The notes beneath the pieces were generated by a model, which saw only the letters and a program-made list of their open reading frames with translations, was not told the DNA's origin and searched no databases. Made by a program: the position numbers and the translations under genes. Positions 34,749-48,500 of a stretch of 64,000 bases of DNA are shown in pieces. The first letter of the stretch is position 1; each line of letters begins with the position of its first letter. This DNA comes from Pelodera strongyloides (lineage: Eukaryota; Nematoda; Chromadorea; Rhabditida; Rhabditidae): positions 62,001 through 126,000 of the forward strand of contig JAANDG010000168.1 in assembly GCA_036852015.1 (NCBI GenBank), read 5' to 3'.

Positions 34749-35940
34749 ATGACTGAGGCTATGGAGCAGACCTACACAACGCAACTTCGTGATCGTGACC
34801 CCTCAACAGTTGAAGACCTCATTCTGGATAATGCGACCTCCACAGATGGAAAGATTCACGGAGTATCGGAGAAATTAACAAACCTCGAGAATCTCTCTCT
34901 CATCAACTGCGGACTGACAACATTTGAAGTGAGTTGCCGTCCCCACATGTCGTAACGCTTATATGTTCTCTATAATTTATATTCTTTTTTAACAGTATCA
35001 GAGTTTTTGACGCTTATTGCTTTCTGATTCAGGGCTTGCCCAGTCTCCCCAACTTGAAGAGGCTCGACGCCAGTGACAACAAACTTTCCGGATCTCTCGA
35101 TATTGTCGTGAGGCAGTGTCCAGAACTTGGTGCCCTTGTCCTCAGCAGCTGTAAATACGCTGATGTCGAATCGCTTGCTCCTCTAAAGGACTCAAAAGTA
35201 GAGACGTTGGATCTGTTCAGTAATGCTGTCACTTCAAATGACCAATACCGTGAGAAGGTGGTTTTCGTTTTTTCTCAACGTTTCTTATTTATTTTGGCAG
35301 AAATTCATTCAGGGTGTCGGTGTGTTAATCTTTACCGTTGTTGCTTTAAGTATATTCGTAACGATTGCAGGTCTTCGAGCTGATCCCTACGCTTAAGTAC
35401 CTTGATGGAGTCAACCTAGAGGGAGAAGAGCTGGACGACTCTAGCGACGAAGATGAGGTATTTGGGTTCATAATCAGATATTTCGTATTTGTGTGTATGC
35501 ATTGGTTCTTGTGAAAAAAGTTTAGGCGGAGCAGCTTTATGTTTTAGCTCTTCCAGGATTTCCACGGAGAGGGTGATTCAGACTCCGGAAGCGAGGAAGA
35601 TGAGGGTCCTGGACTTTCCTTCCTGAACCAGAGTCAGATTGATGTAAGTTTGCCCTAGTTTAATGGGTACCGACTATTGGCTTGTTTTCGGAACATGTTT
35701 GAAAACAGTCATACAGTCCATTCATTGTGTTGCTGTTTGAAATTGTTTCTGTAATGCAGTCGATTCATTGCGTTGCTGTATGAGATTGTTTCTGTATCAT
35801 TAATTGTCTCTATATAATTTGTGTTCTTACAGGAAGAGGATGACAGTGAGGATTACGAGCCCTCCGCAGAGAAGAAGACACAAAAGAGGAAACTAGAAGA
35901 TAATGGTCACGCGGAGGATGAGCCTGAAGCTAAAAAATAA
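34749..35940 (+). CDS. ANP32: ANP32-family acidic leucine-rich nuclear phosphoprotein
   Basis: Exons 34749-34928, 35033-35257, 35371-35457, 35557-35643, 35833-35940 join in phase 0 throughout to give 228 residues. Residues ~15-145 are leucine-rich repeats (LTNLENLSLINCGL, LPNLKRLDASDNKLSG, SKVETLDLFSNAV, LIPTLKYLDGVNLEGEEL), which match the ANP32 fold in order and length. Residues ~150-215 are the acidic Asp/Glu/Ser tail, and KKTQKRK near the end is a likely nuclear signal. Known roles of the family are histone binding/chaperoning, inhibition of histone acetylation and PP2A regulation. An AG acceptor lies 8 bp before the ATG, consistent with trans-splicing. A polyadenylation signal AATAAA is at about 36164. 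Confidence 0.95.
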
Positions 35941-38250
<2,310 letters not shown>

Positions 38251-38656
38251 CTTGTTGTTGTTAATAAATTGTTATTTTCGAGGGTGTTTTGTTGTCTTCG
38301 TGAAGCCTGTTTATGTTGCTTATTTACTGCCTGTTTATGTTACCGAAATCGCACATATGGTAGAGATTGGAAAGGTTGTTCGCAGTTTTCTTCTGGTGTT
38401 CAACATGTGGTTTGTTTCATCTGGCTATGAGATCCGCTTTTATGTTTTGCGAAGGTTGGGTTGATGAGTGGCGCGTGAATTCCGTGCTTCCTATAAGGTG
38501 CGCTCGTTAGGTTACTGTAGCATTTAGCTGTCGGCTCTCTCTGCTTCTACTTTATTGTATGCAATTTGTTTTCGTCAATTCTGTGTTGTTCAGCCTCTAT
38601 TCCTTTTTACAAGTGTATTACAGACGTTCGCAGATATCAATAATTCGTTTCAGTTT

Positions 38657-41600
38657 ATGGGGCGATCTCGTGTTAGTGAAGCGGACCCTCTTGGAAAAGG
38701 TCGCCGCGGTCGTCCTGCGAGTAAACCCAAAGATACTCTTCAAAAGACTGGGTTTGATGGCTCACAGTCTGCGCCTTGGAGGAAAACTGTATGTTCCTGG
38801 TTAACTTGGCTTGATCACCATATTTAAAGCGAAATACCGGCCGGTTTTTGAAACGCATCGAGTACACCAACATTATTATGCGTCATATGCAAATGAGCAT
38901 AATTTAGCATAAAAAATAGACCCCATTTCGCATTAATACATAAGAATGAAGTTCTCCGCGATGCGTTTCAAAAACCGGCCGGTATTTCGCTTTAAGTTAA
39001 AATTATGCATTAGGAATTGTAACGAATTGAGCTGAACTCCTGTCACTGAATATATATGGGTATCGCCAACACATTGTCATATTTTCTTATATATAGTTAT
39101 AGTGTTACCAGTTACCACTGATATTTTCTCAATTCTTTTTAGGTTTCAATTTTCAAACAACCGGTGACACTGGTTCACACTACGAGTCGGGAAGCAAAGA
39201 AACCCACCACGGAACAGCTTAAGAGGGGTTTAAAGGGTTCGCAGGAAAGGCCATACCAAGTAAGTTTACTTCTATTCTATGAGTTTGGCACTAAACAGTT
39301 TTCGGCAAAGTTGAACAGGTCTGCAGACTCATCAACCCGTAGTATTTTTAAATTGCTTTTATATATCCAGTATGTTATTTCCTTGATCTTGCTCCTTTTT
39401 GTAATATTGAAACAGCGCAAAATTACTAAATTAATGCTGTTACTTTTTAGTGCATGTAGACAGTTTGTTTGCACTATTTTTCAAATAAGACTGCAGCGCA
39501 GTGAATCCAGCGAATTACGGTTAAAGCGAAATACTGGCCGGTTTTGGAAACACATCGAATAGACCAGCGTTCTTATGCAGCGTATGCAAATGAACATAAA
39601 TTAGAACAAAAAATCGAGCTAAATTCGAGCAAATTAGCATAAATACGCAAGAATTCAGTTGTCCGCGGTGCGTTTCAAAAACCGGCCGGCATTTCGCTTT
39701 AAAGTGCTATTCTGTTTCACAAATATACCGTTTCTTTACCATCTTATTATATAAAGTTGGGAGCTTTGTTTGTTTGTTTGTGCGTTTGTTTGAATGTACG
39801 TTTGGATGATGTGCGTTACGCTCAGGTTGTAGGATTGGTTCAGTAGTTCACGTTCCCGTGCACTGAGCCATCTCACTTCCCGAGCGCCCCTCTCACAAAC
39901 GTCCAAAAAAGGCTGCATATGTGGAATATGTGTGCTGTATCGTTCGGGCGTTTCTGCGGCACAAAGGGTTCAAAGAACACTCACAGCACAAAACTCAAAG
40001 AACGACCAATTTTGAAAACTTGAAATCACGCTTTTTCGTCTAATGTTTATTTACTCTTATTTTACAAAAATTTTCCATTGCCTTTCAACGTGAGATTATC
40101 CTCACCTTGGGCAACCTACGAGAATCCAGCCCTGAGCTACGCACTCGCAGACTGCATATACTCACCAACGCCATTGCGGATGGCTCACACGAATGCCACA
40201 CAAAAGGTTGCATTATACTCCAAGGAAGCGGAGTATCGGCCGAGCGATAATGTTCAAGGAACATCCACTTGCTGTGCAACGCCATTGTGGAGCGCTCACA
40301 TGAGCACCACACAAAAGTTTGCATGTACACCAAGGGCGCGGAGTACATGCCGAGCGATAGAGTTCAAAGAACACCCACTGCAGGGCACCTCCACTGCGGA
40401 ACGCCCAGTGAACGCTACAAAGGCTGCCATATACAGAATGCTTGCGGGGTATCGTTCGAGCGATTGTGCGGCAAGTAGGCCGAGATCCCTGTTCCATGCA
40501 ATTCAAGAAGCATATTCGCAATTATAATAATTCCCTGTCAATGGCATCGATGTGTGCTCAACTTGATGTTCCCCGTGGCGCCGGTCCTTATTTAGGAGGA
40601 ATATAGTCAACAGAAACTAAGTTATATCCCCGTGTTTGATATTGGTGTAGGTTTCAAAAGGAAAATAACAAAAGTGAAACCATTTCCTTCAGACAAATGT
40701 TTGCTTCTAACTTATATAGCCCAGCGAAACATTGGGACGTATCATCCAGGCACATTCCTTTTTTTTAGGATTTGAAATTTTTTCGATATTGTAGAGTCCA
40801 GCAAGCTGCAGACAATTTAGGAGGAATACAGTCAACAGAAACTAAGTTCTAACCCGTGTTCAATATTGGTATGAGTTTCAAAAAGAAAAAGAAAGACTGG
40901 AGACTTTGGATGGAAATGTTTCCTCCTAACTTATATAGCCCAGAGAAAACATTGCGGCGTATCAGCCACGCGATATTAAGCTGCTTTTAGGCTTTGGCAA
41001 TTTTTTCGATGTCCTAGAGTAGAGCAAGTTGCAGACAATTTAGGAGAAATATAGTCAACAGAAACTAAGTTCTTTCCCCAGGAAACTATTCTTGCGAGAA
41101 AGAGTTGCCTCTACTTATAGATTGAGCCCAGTGAAACATAGCGACCATCAGCGAATATTGAAAAGACGCCTCAGGCGGCGGTAGCCGACTGGTTTATTAT
41201 AAACAAATTGTGTTTGAGGGCAGAAGCGCAGTGCACGAGTGAGTATGCTTTTACTTTAGTGGCCGTAACGTAATGTACCAATTATTTTCTCACTCAAATT
41301 TTCCATATCCTTCAGAGGCCCTTCACTGGGCTCATATGAGTACGGAGATATTTGATTTTTATACAGACGCCAGCATCAATTGACGACAATTAGAATACAG
41401 TTTTGCGAAAACTGCGTATGAGAATTCATTTGTCAAATATACTTTTCACAAACCACGTGCAGTCCCACTGAACTGAATGAATTCATGAAATGACTGAAGT
41501 GAACCGCGATTTAGCTGCTGTGGGCGAAACGTCTCGAAGGAATATCGGCCTCACTTCCAATGGCTCTTGCCGATTTGGTGAGTTTTTGCTTTATTCTCCT

Positions 41601-44600
41601 TACACTACTTTCCTAGCCTAGTTTTGTCTGCAGTATGCTCTAATTCCAGGTATCTCTCTGTGCTCTGTACCTTGTGCAGCAAACATTATGATTATTCCTG
41701 AACAACGGATAAAATCAGAATGTATAAAATTGCATCTAATTTTTTTTGCTTCGGTTCGTGCTGATGAGTTCATGTTTTGTTACTGCTCTGCTATTTAAGT
41801 TAATCATTCTAGCTATGTAATGGAATGTTTTCTTGTGCATGTATGTGATTCGATTTTCGTTAATTCATTTCATTTCTTTTGTGAACGTATTCTTTGCTTA
41901 TTGTCCTTATTGATGAGTACGTTAGAACGTAGCACGCACGAATGCAGTGGTTCTTTGCAAGTTTATCTTTGACTCTGGTGAAACCCTAAAACAAATAAGC
42001 TAATGGAAAAGTCAACGTTGAGAGCCCCAGCCCGTCCGGTTTGCATCTTCTTTTGTTGTAGATGAGCACATCCCCTGGGTTCTTGTCATCTTCACTTGAA
42101 CTTGCCGGCCGAATGGAAAAGGCGGTTGATGTACTAAATCCACACACTGCAGCTGCCTCCTTGTTCAATGCAATTCACGCAAGCAATGGACCAACGTACG
42201 TTTTTTTATACTTTAACTTCTTTTTTTTTCATATTTTAACTGCGCTTTTCTAGGACATCCAGAGGCCATATTCACCATTCCGATTCCTTCGGGGAAATAG
42301 TCCCTAGTGACAGGAAATAGCATTCTAATGTGAGAGACGCGCAGAAAAAGACGGGGAATTCCCCATTTGGAATTAAGTGGTGAATATGGTCTCGGTAGGA
42401 CTGAACTACTGAACAGTTGGTCTTGTGGATCTATTGGGATTGAGGTCACTGAACAAAGTTGCCTCGCAAATGCTGTGAAAATTGCCCCGACAATGCCTAG
42501 CTGCCTTCACGTGTTTTGCCGCGGAGCATTGTCGAGGCGAAAGCTCGGCAAATCGCTGCCTAGCTTTTGCCGAGGCGGCAGTTTTCGAGGCAATAATAAA
42601 TAAATTAATTTAGTAAATTAGTAATTAGTATGCGTTTAATGCATTTTATTACATATATACATGTACATCACACACCATCTATGAATAAAGCCTTATGTGA
42701 AATATGAACATGGGTGGAATTGAACCCTGACCACTCAACTGTAATCAGCGCCCTCACCCACTGAGCTATGCACGCATATGTGGCAAAAGGGTGGAAAGAC
42801 AGGGACGTCTTTCCGCTGCAGTCATTTGGACCTCACCTCGGCATTTGCGAGGCGCTACCTCGGCATTGTCGAGGCGCTTTTTCCTCGGCATTGTCGAGGC
42901 AAATCGTGAAAACCTCGGCGTTTGCGAGGCAACTTTTTCCAGTGGTGCCCCAGCGGCGGAGCACGGAAAAAGGGGCGGGGCTTAGGGCAGAGAGGCCAGA
43001 ATGAGCCATTTTCGAACTAACTAAAGCTTTCTAAAACTTGACGTGTGTTTTTAATTTTAATTAATGCTTCTTCAACAGTGGCTGTTCTGGAAAAATGAGA
43101 AAATAGAAGATTGCACGGAGTTACAAAAGATGCGGTTTAACGTAGTGTTTCGGAGAACCTGCAGATTAATTATGGTTTTTGAGGTACCCCCAGTGATTCA
43201 GAGACTCTATAATTTGCAGAACCTACAAAGGTTTGAGGTAGCCCAATGATTCGCAGAACCTACAAAGACTTTGCTCTCGGTTTTAGGTTCCCCAGTGATT
43301 TACTAAGCGGCAACTTTATGGCGTGCAAGCGGCAACCTTAGTCCTTTACGGCGTGCCACTTGCACATCAGAACCCAATACCCAACGGCTTGCCATTTTTT
43401 TCACGCCGCATGCACGCCGTAAAGTTGCCGCTTGAGCGCCAAGTTTCACGTTGATACAAAGTCATTGCACTCGGCTTGAGGTACCCCAGTGTTTCAGAGG
43501 GCCTGCAGATTAATTGCACATGTTTTTTGAGGTACCCCAGCGATTCAGATTGCTTACAAAGTCATTGTGGTACCCCACTGGTATGAAAAAGTGGTTGGAA
43601 ACAATATGCCCTTGCCAGTAGACTAAATACCTCCATTACATTAGAATGAGTCATTTTTGGATAGGCTATCACGCTCTAGCCTCTCTGCCCTAAGCCCCGC
43701 TCCTTTTTCGCTGGGGCACCTCAATCCCATCCCAATAGATCCGGTCTTGTTGTATGTTCTTGAATAAGATCATTGATAGTATGTGTTGCGTGACGTAAAA
43801 CTGTTAGCACATTCGTGCTACCGTAATTGCATCAGTGTAGAAGAAATTAATGAAAACATAGAGGCACAAAAGCTGAAAACACAAAAAAAAAACTGGAAAA
43901 ATCGTGACAACGTACAACCACAGTAATGAACTCGATAACAATCTTTAACTTGGGGCCCATTTTTGGGTCATTCACATGTTCCGTAGATTCGTTTCATAAG
44001 CTTTGCTGATTTGTGTTCGTTTCAGTATTCACGGACAGAAGGGCGAAAAGAAGAAGATCGACGCAGATCCATTTACTGGACTGACTGCAGATCAGCCATT
44101 GGTTATTGTAAGTTTTTCTTATTTTGCATATGTTGATTTACAATTAGCCTGCATTTTCTCATTATTATATTGCCTTTCCTTCATCGTTTTATATTATATT
44201 ATTTTTTCTTACTACACATCTATATTATGAGTACACTGTTGACTTAGTCATTAGTAATTCAGCAGTGGTTTCATTTTGGGACTTGTATAGCATACTAACT
44301 TAAAGTTTACGTGTTTTAAGTTTATTTTGCTAATGCTATGGCGTGTTGGTGTGTATTAGTTTCATATGCTGATCACCACATCGATATTGTTTAGAATGCA
44401 TCGGTAACACATGACGATATCGTTTCATTAGTAATTCAGCAGTGGTTTCATTTTGGGACTTGTATAGCATACTAACTTAAAGTTTACGTGTTTTAAGTTT
44501 ATTTTGCTAATGCTATGGCGTGTTGGTGTGTATTAGTTTCATATGCTGATTACCAAATCGATATTGTTTAGAATGCATCGGTAACACATGACGATATCGT

Positions 44601-44667
44601 TGCACAGGAGAAACGAATTCTTGACGCGCGAAAGCGACTTCAGGAGGTACGGAAACACTTTGGATAA
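38657..44667 (+). CDS. mbd-2: MBD2/3-like chromatin protein with AT-hook, lacking a recognisable MBD
   Basis: Exons 38657-38788, 39143-39259, 41515-41577, 42062-42195, 44026-44107, 44572-44667 are in phase, giving ~184 residues. After an N-terminal AT-hook (GRRGRPASKPK, residues 16-26) the sequence follows the post-MBD part of MBD2/MBD3: SIFKQPVTLVHTTSREAKKP, then LLWAKRLEGISAS, a central helical part (NPHTAAASLFNAIHAS), then VTHDDIVAQEKRILDARKRL, the C-terminal coiled coil that in MBD2 binds p66 in the NuRD complex. No methyl-CpG-binding domain is visible in exon 1 or upstream to rpl-11. The last exon is read through to TAA at 44665; a donor at 44647 could instead lead to an unfound final exon. 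Introns hold MITEs and tandem repeats. Acceptor TTTCAG lies 3 bp before the ATG. Confidence 0.88.
38824..38996. mobile_element. MITE family A copy in mbd intron 1
   Basis: Left TTAAAGCGAAATACCGGCCG; right CGGCCGGTATTTCGCTTTAA; TTAA on both sides. Confidence 0.95.
39521..39702. mobile_element. MITE family A copy in mbd intron 2
   Basis: Left TTAAAGCGAAATACTGGCCG; right CGGCCGGCATTTCGCTTTAA; TTAA on both sides. Confidence 0.94.
39905..40500. repeat. Diverged ~110-bp tandem repeats in mbd intron 2
   Basis: Segments with GCTCACANGANNNCCACACAA, CGGAGTAT-CGGCCGAGCGAT and GTTCAAGGAACATCC recur at about 40165, 40280 and 40385. A fourth part-copy (GTATCGTTCGGGCGTTTCTG then GTTCAAAGAACACTC) lies at 39930-39990. 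A 149-codon frame over the array has no splice or homology support. Confidence 0.7.
40589..41150. repeat. ~225-bp tandem repeat, 2.5 copies, in mbd intron 2
   Basis: TTTAGGAGGAATATAGTCAA (with small changes) followed by CAGAAACTAAGTT starts at about 40590, 40814 and 41038. ACTTATATAGCCCAGNGAAA recurs at the same offset. Confidence 0.85.
42261..42396. mobile_element. MITE family E copy (ATTCACCA TIR) in mbd intron 4
   Basis: Left GAGGCCATATTCACCA and right TGGTGAATATGGTCTC are inverted repeats. Its relative is at 48404-48547. Confidence 0.82.
42400..43750. repeat. Composite inverted-repeat region with GAGGC hairpin clusters
   Basis: The outer arms pair GGTCTTGTGGATCTATTGGG near 42419 with its inverse near 43722-43750, and GGGGCGGGGCTTAGGGCAGA near 42974 with its inverse near 43684. 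Inside are many copies of an 18-nt palindrome CCTCGGCATTGTCGAGGC, an inverted pair around GCGGCAACTTTA (43307-43436), and ~65-bp repeats containing GAGGTACCCCAGTGATTCAG (43180-43570). Confidence 0.72.
42706..42777 (-). repeat. tRNA-like pseudogene or tRNA-derived SINE head
   Basis: On the minus strand, an A box TAGCTCAGTGGGTGAGGGCG with a good D stem and a B box GGTTCAATTCC are correctly spaced. Anticodon and acceptor stems pair poorly. It lies inside the composite repeat of mbd intron 4. Confidence 0.62.
44248..44601 (+). repeat. 177-bp tandem duplication across the last mbd intron/exon boundary
   Basis: Copy 1 (44248-44424) and copy 2 (44425-44601) differ at about two positions. Each contains the acceptor TATTGTTTAG and the first ~30 bases of the exon, reading NASVTHDDIV. 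Only copy 2 continues into the rest of the exon. Confidence 0.97.
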
Positions 44668-45531
44668 TTTGTTACTTTATCAATTGATAGTTCTAATATT
44701 TATTCACCTTTGTCTTTCACCTTATGCCTAGTATTTATTTTATTAGAACAATATTTTAGGCATCATTTTAGTGTGCAATATGTATGGTTCTTGTTTCTTG
44801 TAAGTGTTCACAATCCCAATTTCATTTGTAAATAAGCAGTCATAATCGCTTGTTTGCGCGTGTACCGACGAATTCGGTTGTATCACTCAAAAAATCGTCA
44901 TCTTGTAAGTAGAAATTATGTGTACTATAATTGTAAATGGTCTCATTTGACATTGTTCTCAGTGTGAATGCACAAGAAAAATTTTCTATCTTTGCCCATT
45001 AATTTTATTGTCAGTACATCATATTATGCGCAGAACGGCATAACAATCGCATATTCGCAATGCATAGTTTCACGAAATTTTCGTGTTTTAGCATGTAATA
45101 AGTTTCTGAAGACACAGAAGGCGCAACAATATCACATGTTAATCATATAAAACTGATAACGTAATCAGAAATGGTACAATAATAATGTGAATTGTGCATG
45201 GTACAAGAATAATCTCTGCAAAAACAGCACCATCGAATCATATATAAAACAATAAAACCGTCAACGCACAAATAATGCTACCTGTGTCAAAAGATGAGAT
45301 AAATATGTATCCGTCAAAAAAATGAGAAACTAACATGTGTGTTACTATACGCAAAAACAAACAGCACCTGAGAATGCGGATGAAATAAAGCTGTTTAAGA
45401 AATGGTACAGGAATATAATCTGAAACAAAAATATAATATGCAGTAAACTAACAAAGAGGCATCATTTTATTAGCGTCTAGGTAAGTCTGGTAAGGTAAAG
45501 TGAACGGCCGGTTTTAGAAACGGGAATCAGA
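44668..45531. other. Convergent intergenic region between mbd and Argonaute
   Basis: AT-rich, no gene recognised. The two genes end tail to tail, so most of it should be 3' UTR. A possible AATAAA for mbd lies at about 45250. Confidence 0.6.
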
Positions 45532-48500
45532 TCAACAGAAAAGCATGCCGTCAAGCTTGCAATTTACAGCCTCCGTGCGTAGTCGATTCCGTACAATTTC
45601 TTGTTCCTGCGCAAGATCGTCGGCGTATAACCTGGATAGATGTACTTACTTCTTCAGACTTAAAGCGAAATTCTAGCCTCTGGAAAATTTGCATATGATA
45701 AGCAAATCCAATGTATCCTATGCTAATTTTGTACGATTGCCGTGGACGATCATACAAAATTAGGATAGGATTTGCTTACATATGCAAATTTTCCAAAGGG
45801 GCTAGCCTAGCATTTCGCTTTAAAGCCGTTATTGTACATACCTTGGGAAATTTGCATATGATACGCATTTCCTGTGTGTATTCTATGCAAATGTTTGGTG
45901 CCCGTCCGAAGCTTCCGGCAGCAAATTTACATAGGATATGCGTATCATTTGCAAATTTCCCAAAGTAGGTACAATACTGCTGTACGCTTTTTTGTTAGCT
46001 TAATTTGTTGTTGGATAGGATTGGAAATTGGAACATGGCTTCAAAACAGGCGTGCAATTAGGTTTATCTTCTAAGCAACCAACTTCTTCTATTCAGTCTT
46101 GTTTTGGGTTTTTGCCTAATAATAGTTTTTCCTACTAATAGCAGATAAAGCATTAGAGAACTAACCGATCATAGGCTTTCAACCATGACGCTGCCCTCTT
46201 CGCAGCCAGATGGGCATAGTGAACGGGCGCCGGTAGAGATATCGATTGAGGACAACGGCAACACATGAAGCACAGGGCGTAGGTGACAGTCTGCAATCAA
46301 GCCACTACTATGAAAAAATGATCGAAGCTCCGACGTCAAGTACGCTACATTGTTATACTGTATTGTTTATATAGCGAGTGAACGTGCAAGAAGATTCACA
46401 AAACACTCACCTGCCAGAATGATGGGCTTGGCATCCAGTCATCGTGTAAGACGTAGTAATGCGTAGGACGGGACGTGCTCTACAAATACAAGCTTTTGAG
46501 AGAAATACAGAGCTACTAGTATTGTATCTGTGTCTGTGACCTTTCATCAATGATCAAACAGCGTGTCACGGCTGAAATCGTCCTCGTCCCGTATGAAAAC
46601 ACAATTCCTGATAAACGCTTTATTCTTGTACACGATTGATAAAAATGTAACTTTCTTAAACGTACCACAGAGCCAGGCTGACTCAATAAGTAGAAGTCAA
46701 AGTAGTTTCGCGTACAGACCGTATCCTCAACAAGCACTCCAGGACGCAAGTTCCTAAAAAAAAGAACAATTAGTTTCTCAGTTAACGAATGAGGCACTAA
46801 GTTGAAGCACACATTTCTAGCAGTTCGCAGTTCTAGCTAGAGAATAATAGTCAGCACTCCCGAGACGGCTCTCTATTTCTTTCCCGAGTAAATAACATAC
46901 TATTAACATGCTCTTACCGTACTGTAAGTGTAAGAATACTATCAAACTCTGCGAAGATCTCATGTTACGCGTTAAAAGTTACCTGGGTAGTCCGGCCCTC
47001 TCAGTTTCTCTTGACTTTCTTGTTACCTATTAGTCAGGCGCAAAAGGCAGCCTTCTTTTTAAAGGAATAGGAACATAAACTGAGTACCCCATCATCCCAC
47101 TCGTATCCTTCTCTCTTGTCGGGAAGAAACGTGTGTGATGCCTTTTCGACACCACAATATAGGTAATGGTGGGCTTGTAGTGGTCATCAAGACGCGTACA
47201 CGCTTGCTCGATCGAGAACTGTGAAAGTATAATTAAATCCAGTGCTATAACTTCGAAACAGGGAACAGGGTACTGTCACTTTTACTGATCAATGCGGAAT
47301 CGAATGCCAAGACTGATAATTTGTAGAGCTAAAGCCTAAATGTTGCAGACGCGGATACTCACCACTATAGACACAAGTACAACTCAAACCTTCTCTTCAT
47401 AAAGCGTTCTCTTCATATCACACTCCGCTACTCCATCTCGATAGACGACGATGTGTGCAGGCCGCTTATTCGTGTTCTGAAATTTTGACGTGAAAAGGAA
47501 GCTTCTCGAGGGACACAATCAAAATTTGTTTTCAGGGAGGATTTGGTACATAATTGTGTCGATACTTAATAAAGAATGTGTATAATTGAGTACAGCAGTC
47601 TATAACATCTACAGTAGACTACAACTACCGCGTACCACTGGGAAGGTAGGAGTAGGAAAACACATAATCGAGAAAAACTACTCACGCGAACAAAATCCGA
47701 AATACGACGGACCATTTCCTCAACGAGATTGACCAACCGTTCCTCTCCGGCCTCTTGAACACGCGACGAGGCACGATATCTGCAGGAGAATGAATAATAA
47801 TCTTACGAAACAACGACTGCCTACGTCTCAAATGCTTGACACGCAGGCCTTTAAAGCGTAATGCTAGCCCCTTTGGAAAATTTGCATATTATGAGCAAAT
47901 CCTATGTATCCTATGCTAATTTTGTACGATTGCCGTGGACGATCGTACAAAATTAGCATAGGATACATAGGATTTGCTTATCATATGCAAATTTTCCAAA
48001 GGGGATAGCATTTCGCTTTAACATAAGCACACAACACACATAGTAGTGCTTTCTAAATCAATATATATTTAAAAGAAGACATGCGAATTTGGTGATTGGG
48101 TCACGTAACACGATGAGCTCCTACTTTTGCATGTCCTCTATGCCCCTTTCCCGAGCAATGCTACAATTCGAAAGAAAAGTACGGTATGCAAAATTAGGAA
48201 GGAAGACATAGAATCACTCACTGCATTGCATCAATATCAATATTGGCGACTACTGATGCACAACTCGAGACGAACTCGGCGCCCGTGTCTCTCTCCTCCT
48301 GCCACATCGTGTCCACACTCGGATGAGTGACATCAACACCGACGAACAGAGTTGGCTCCTTTGGGTTCACGCATTTCGACCAACTACAAGTGGCACTAGT
48401 TATGAGGCCGTATTCACCAACACACAGGGAGCCCTCCCCAGGCTCACGTGCGCTCTGAATCTCTTCTGCTCTCGCACTCTCTATGCACTTTTTAGCTCCC

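Noticed and set aside
40078..40527. 149-codon frame in mbd intron 2
   Set aside because: It spans diverged ~110-bp tandem repeats and has no start or splice context of a gene.
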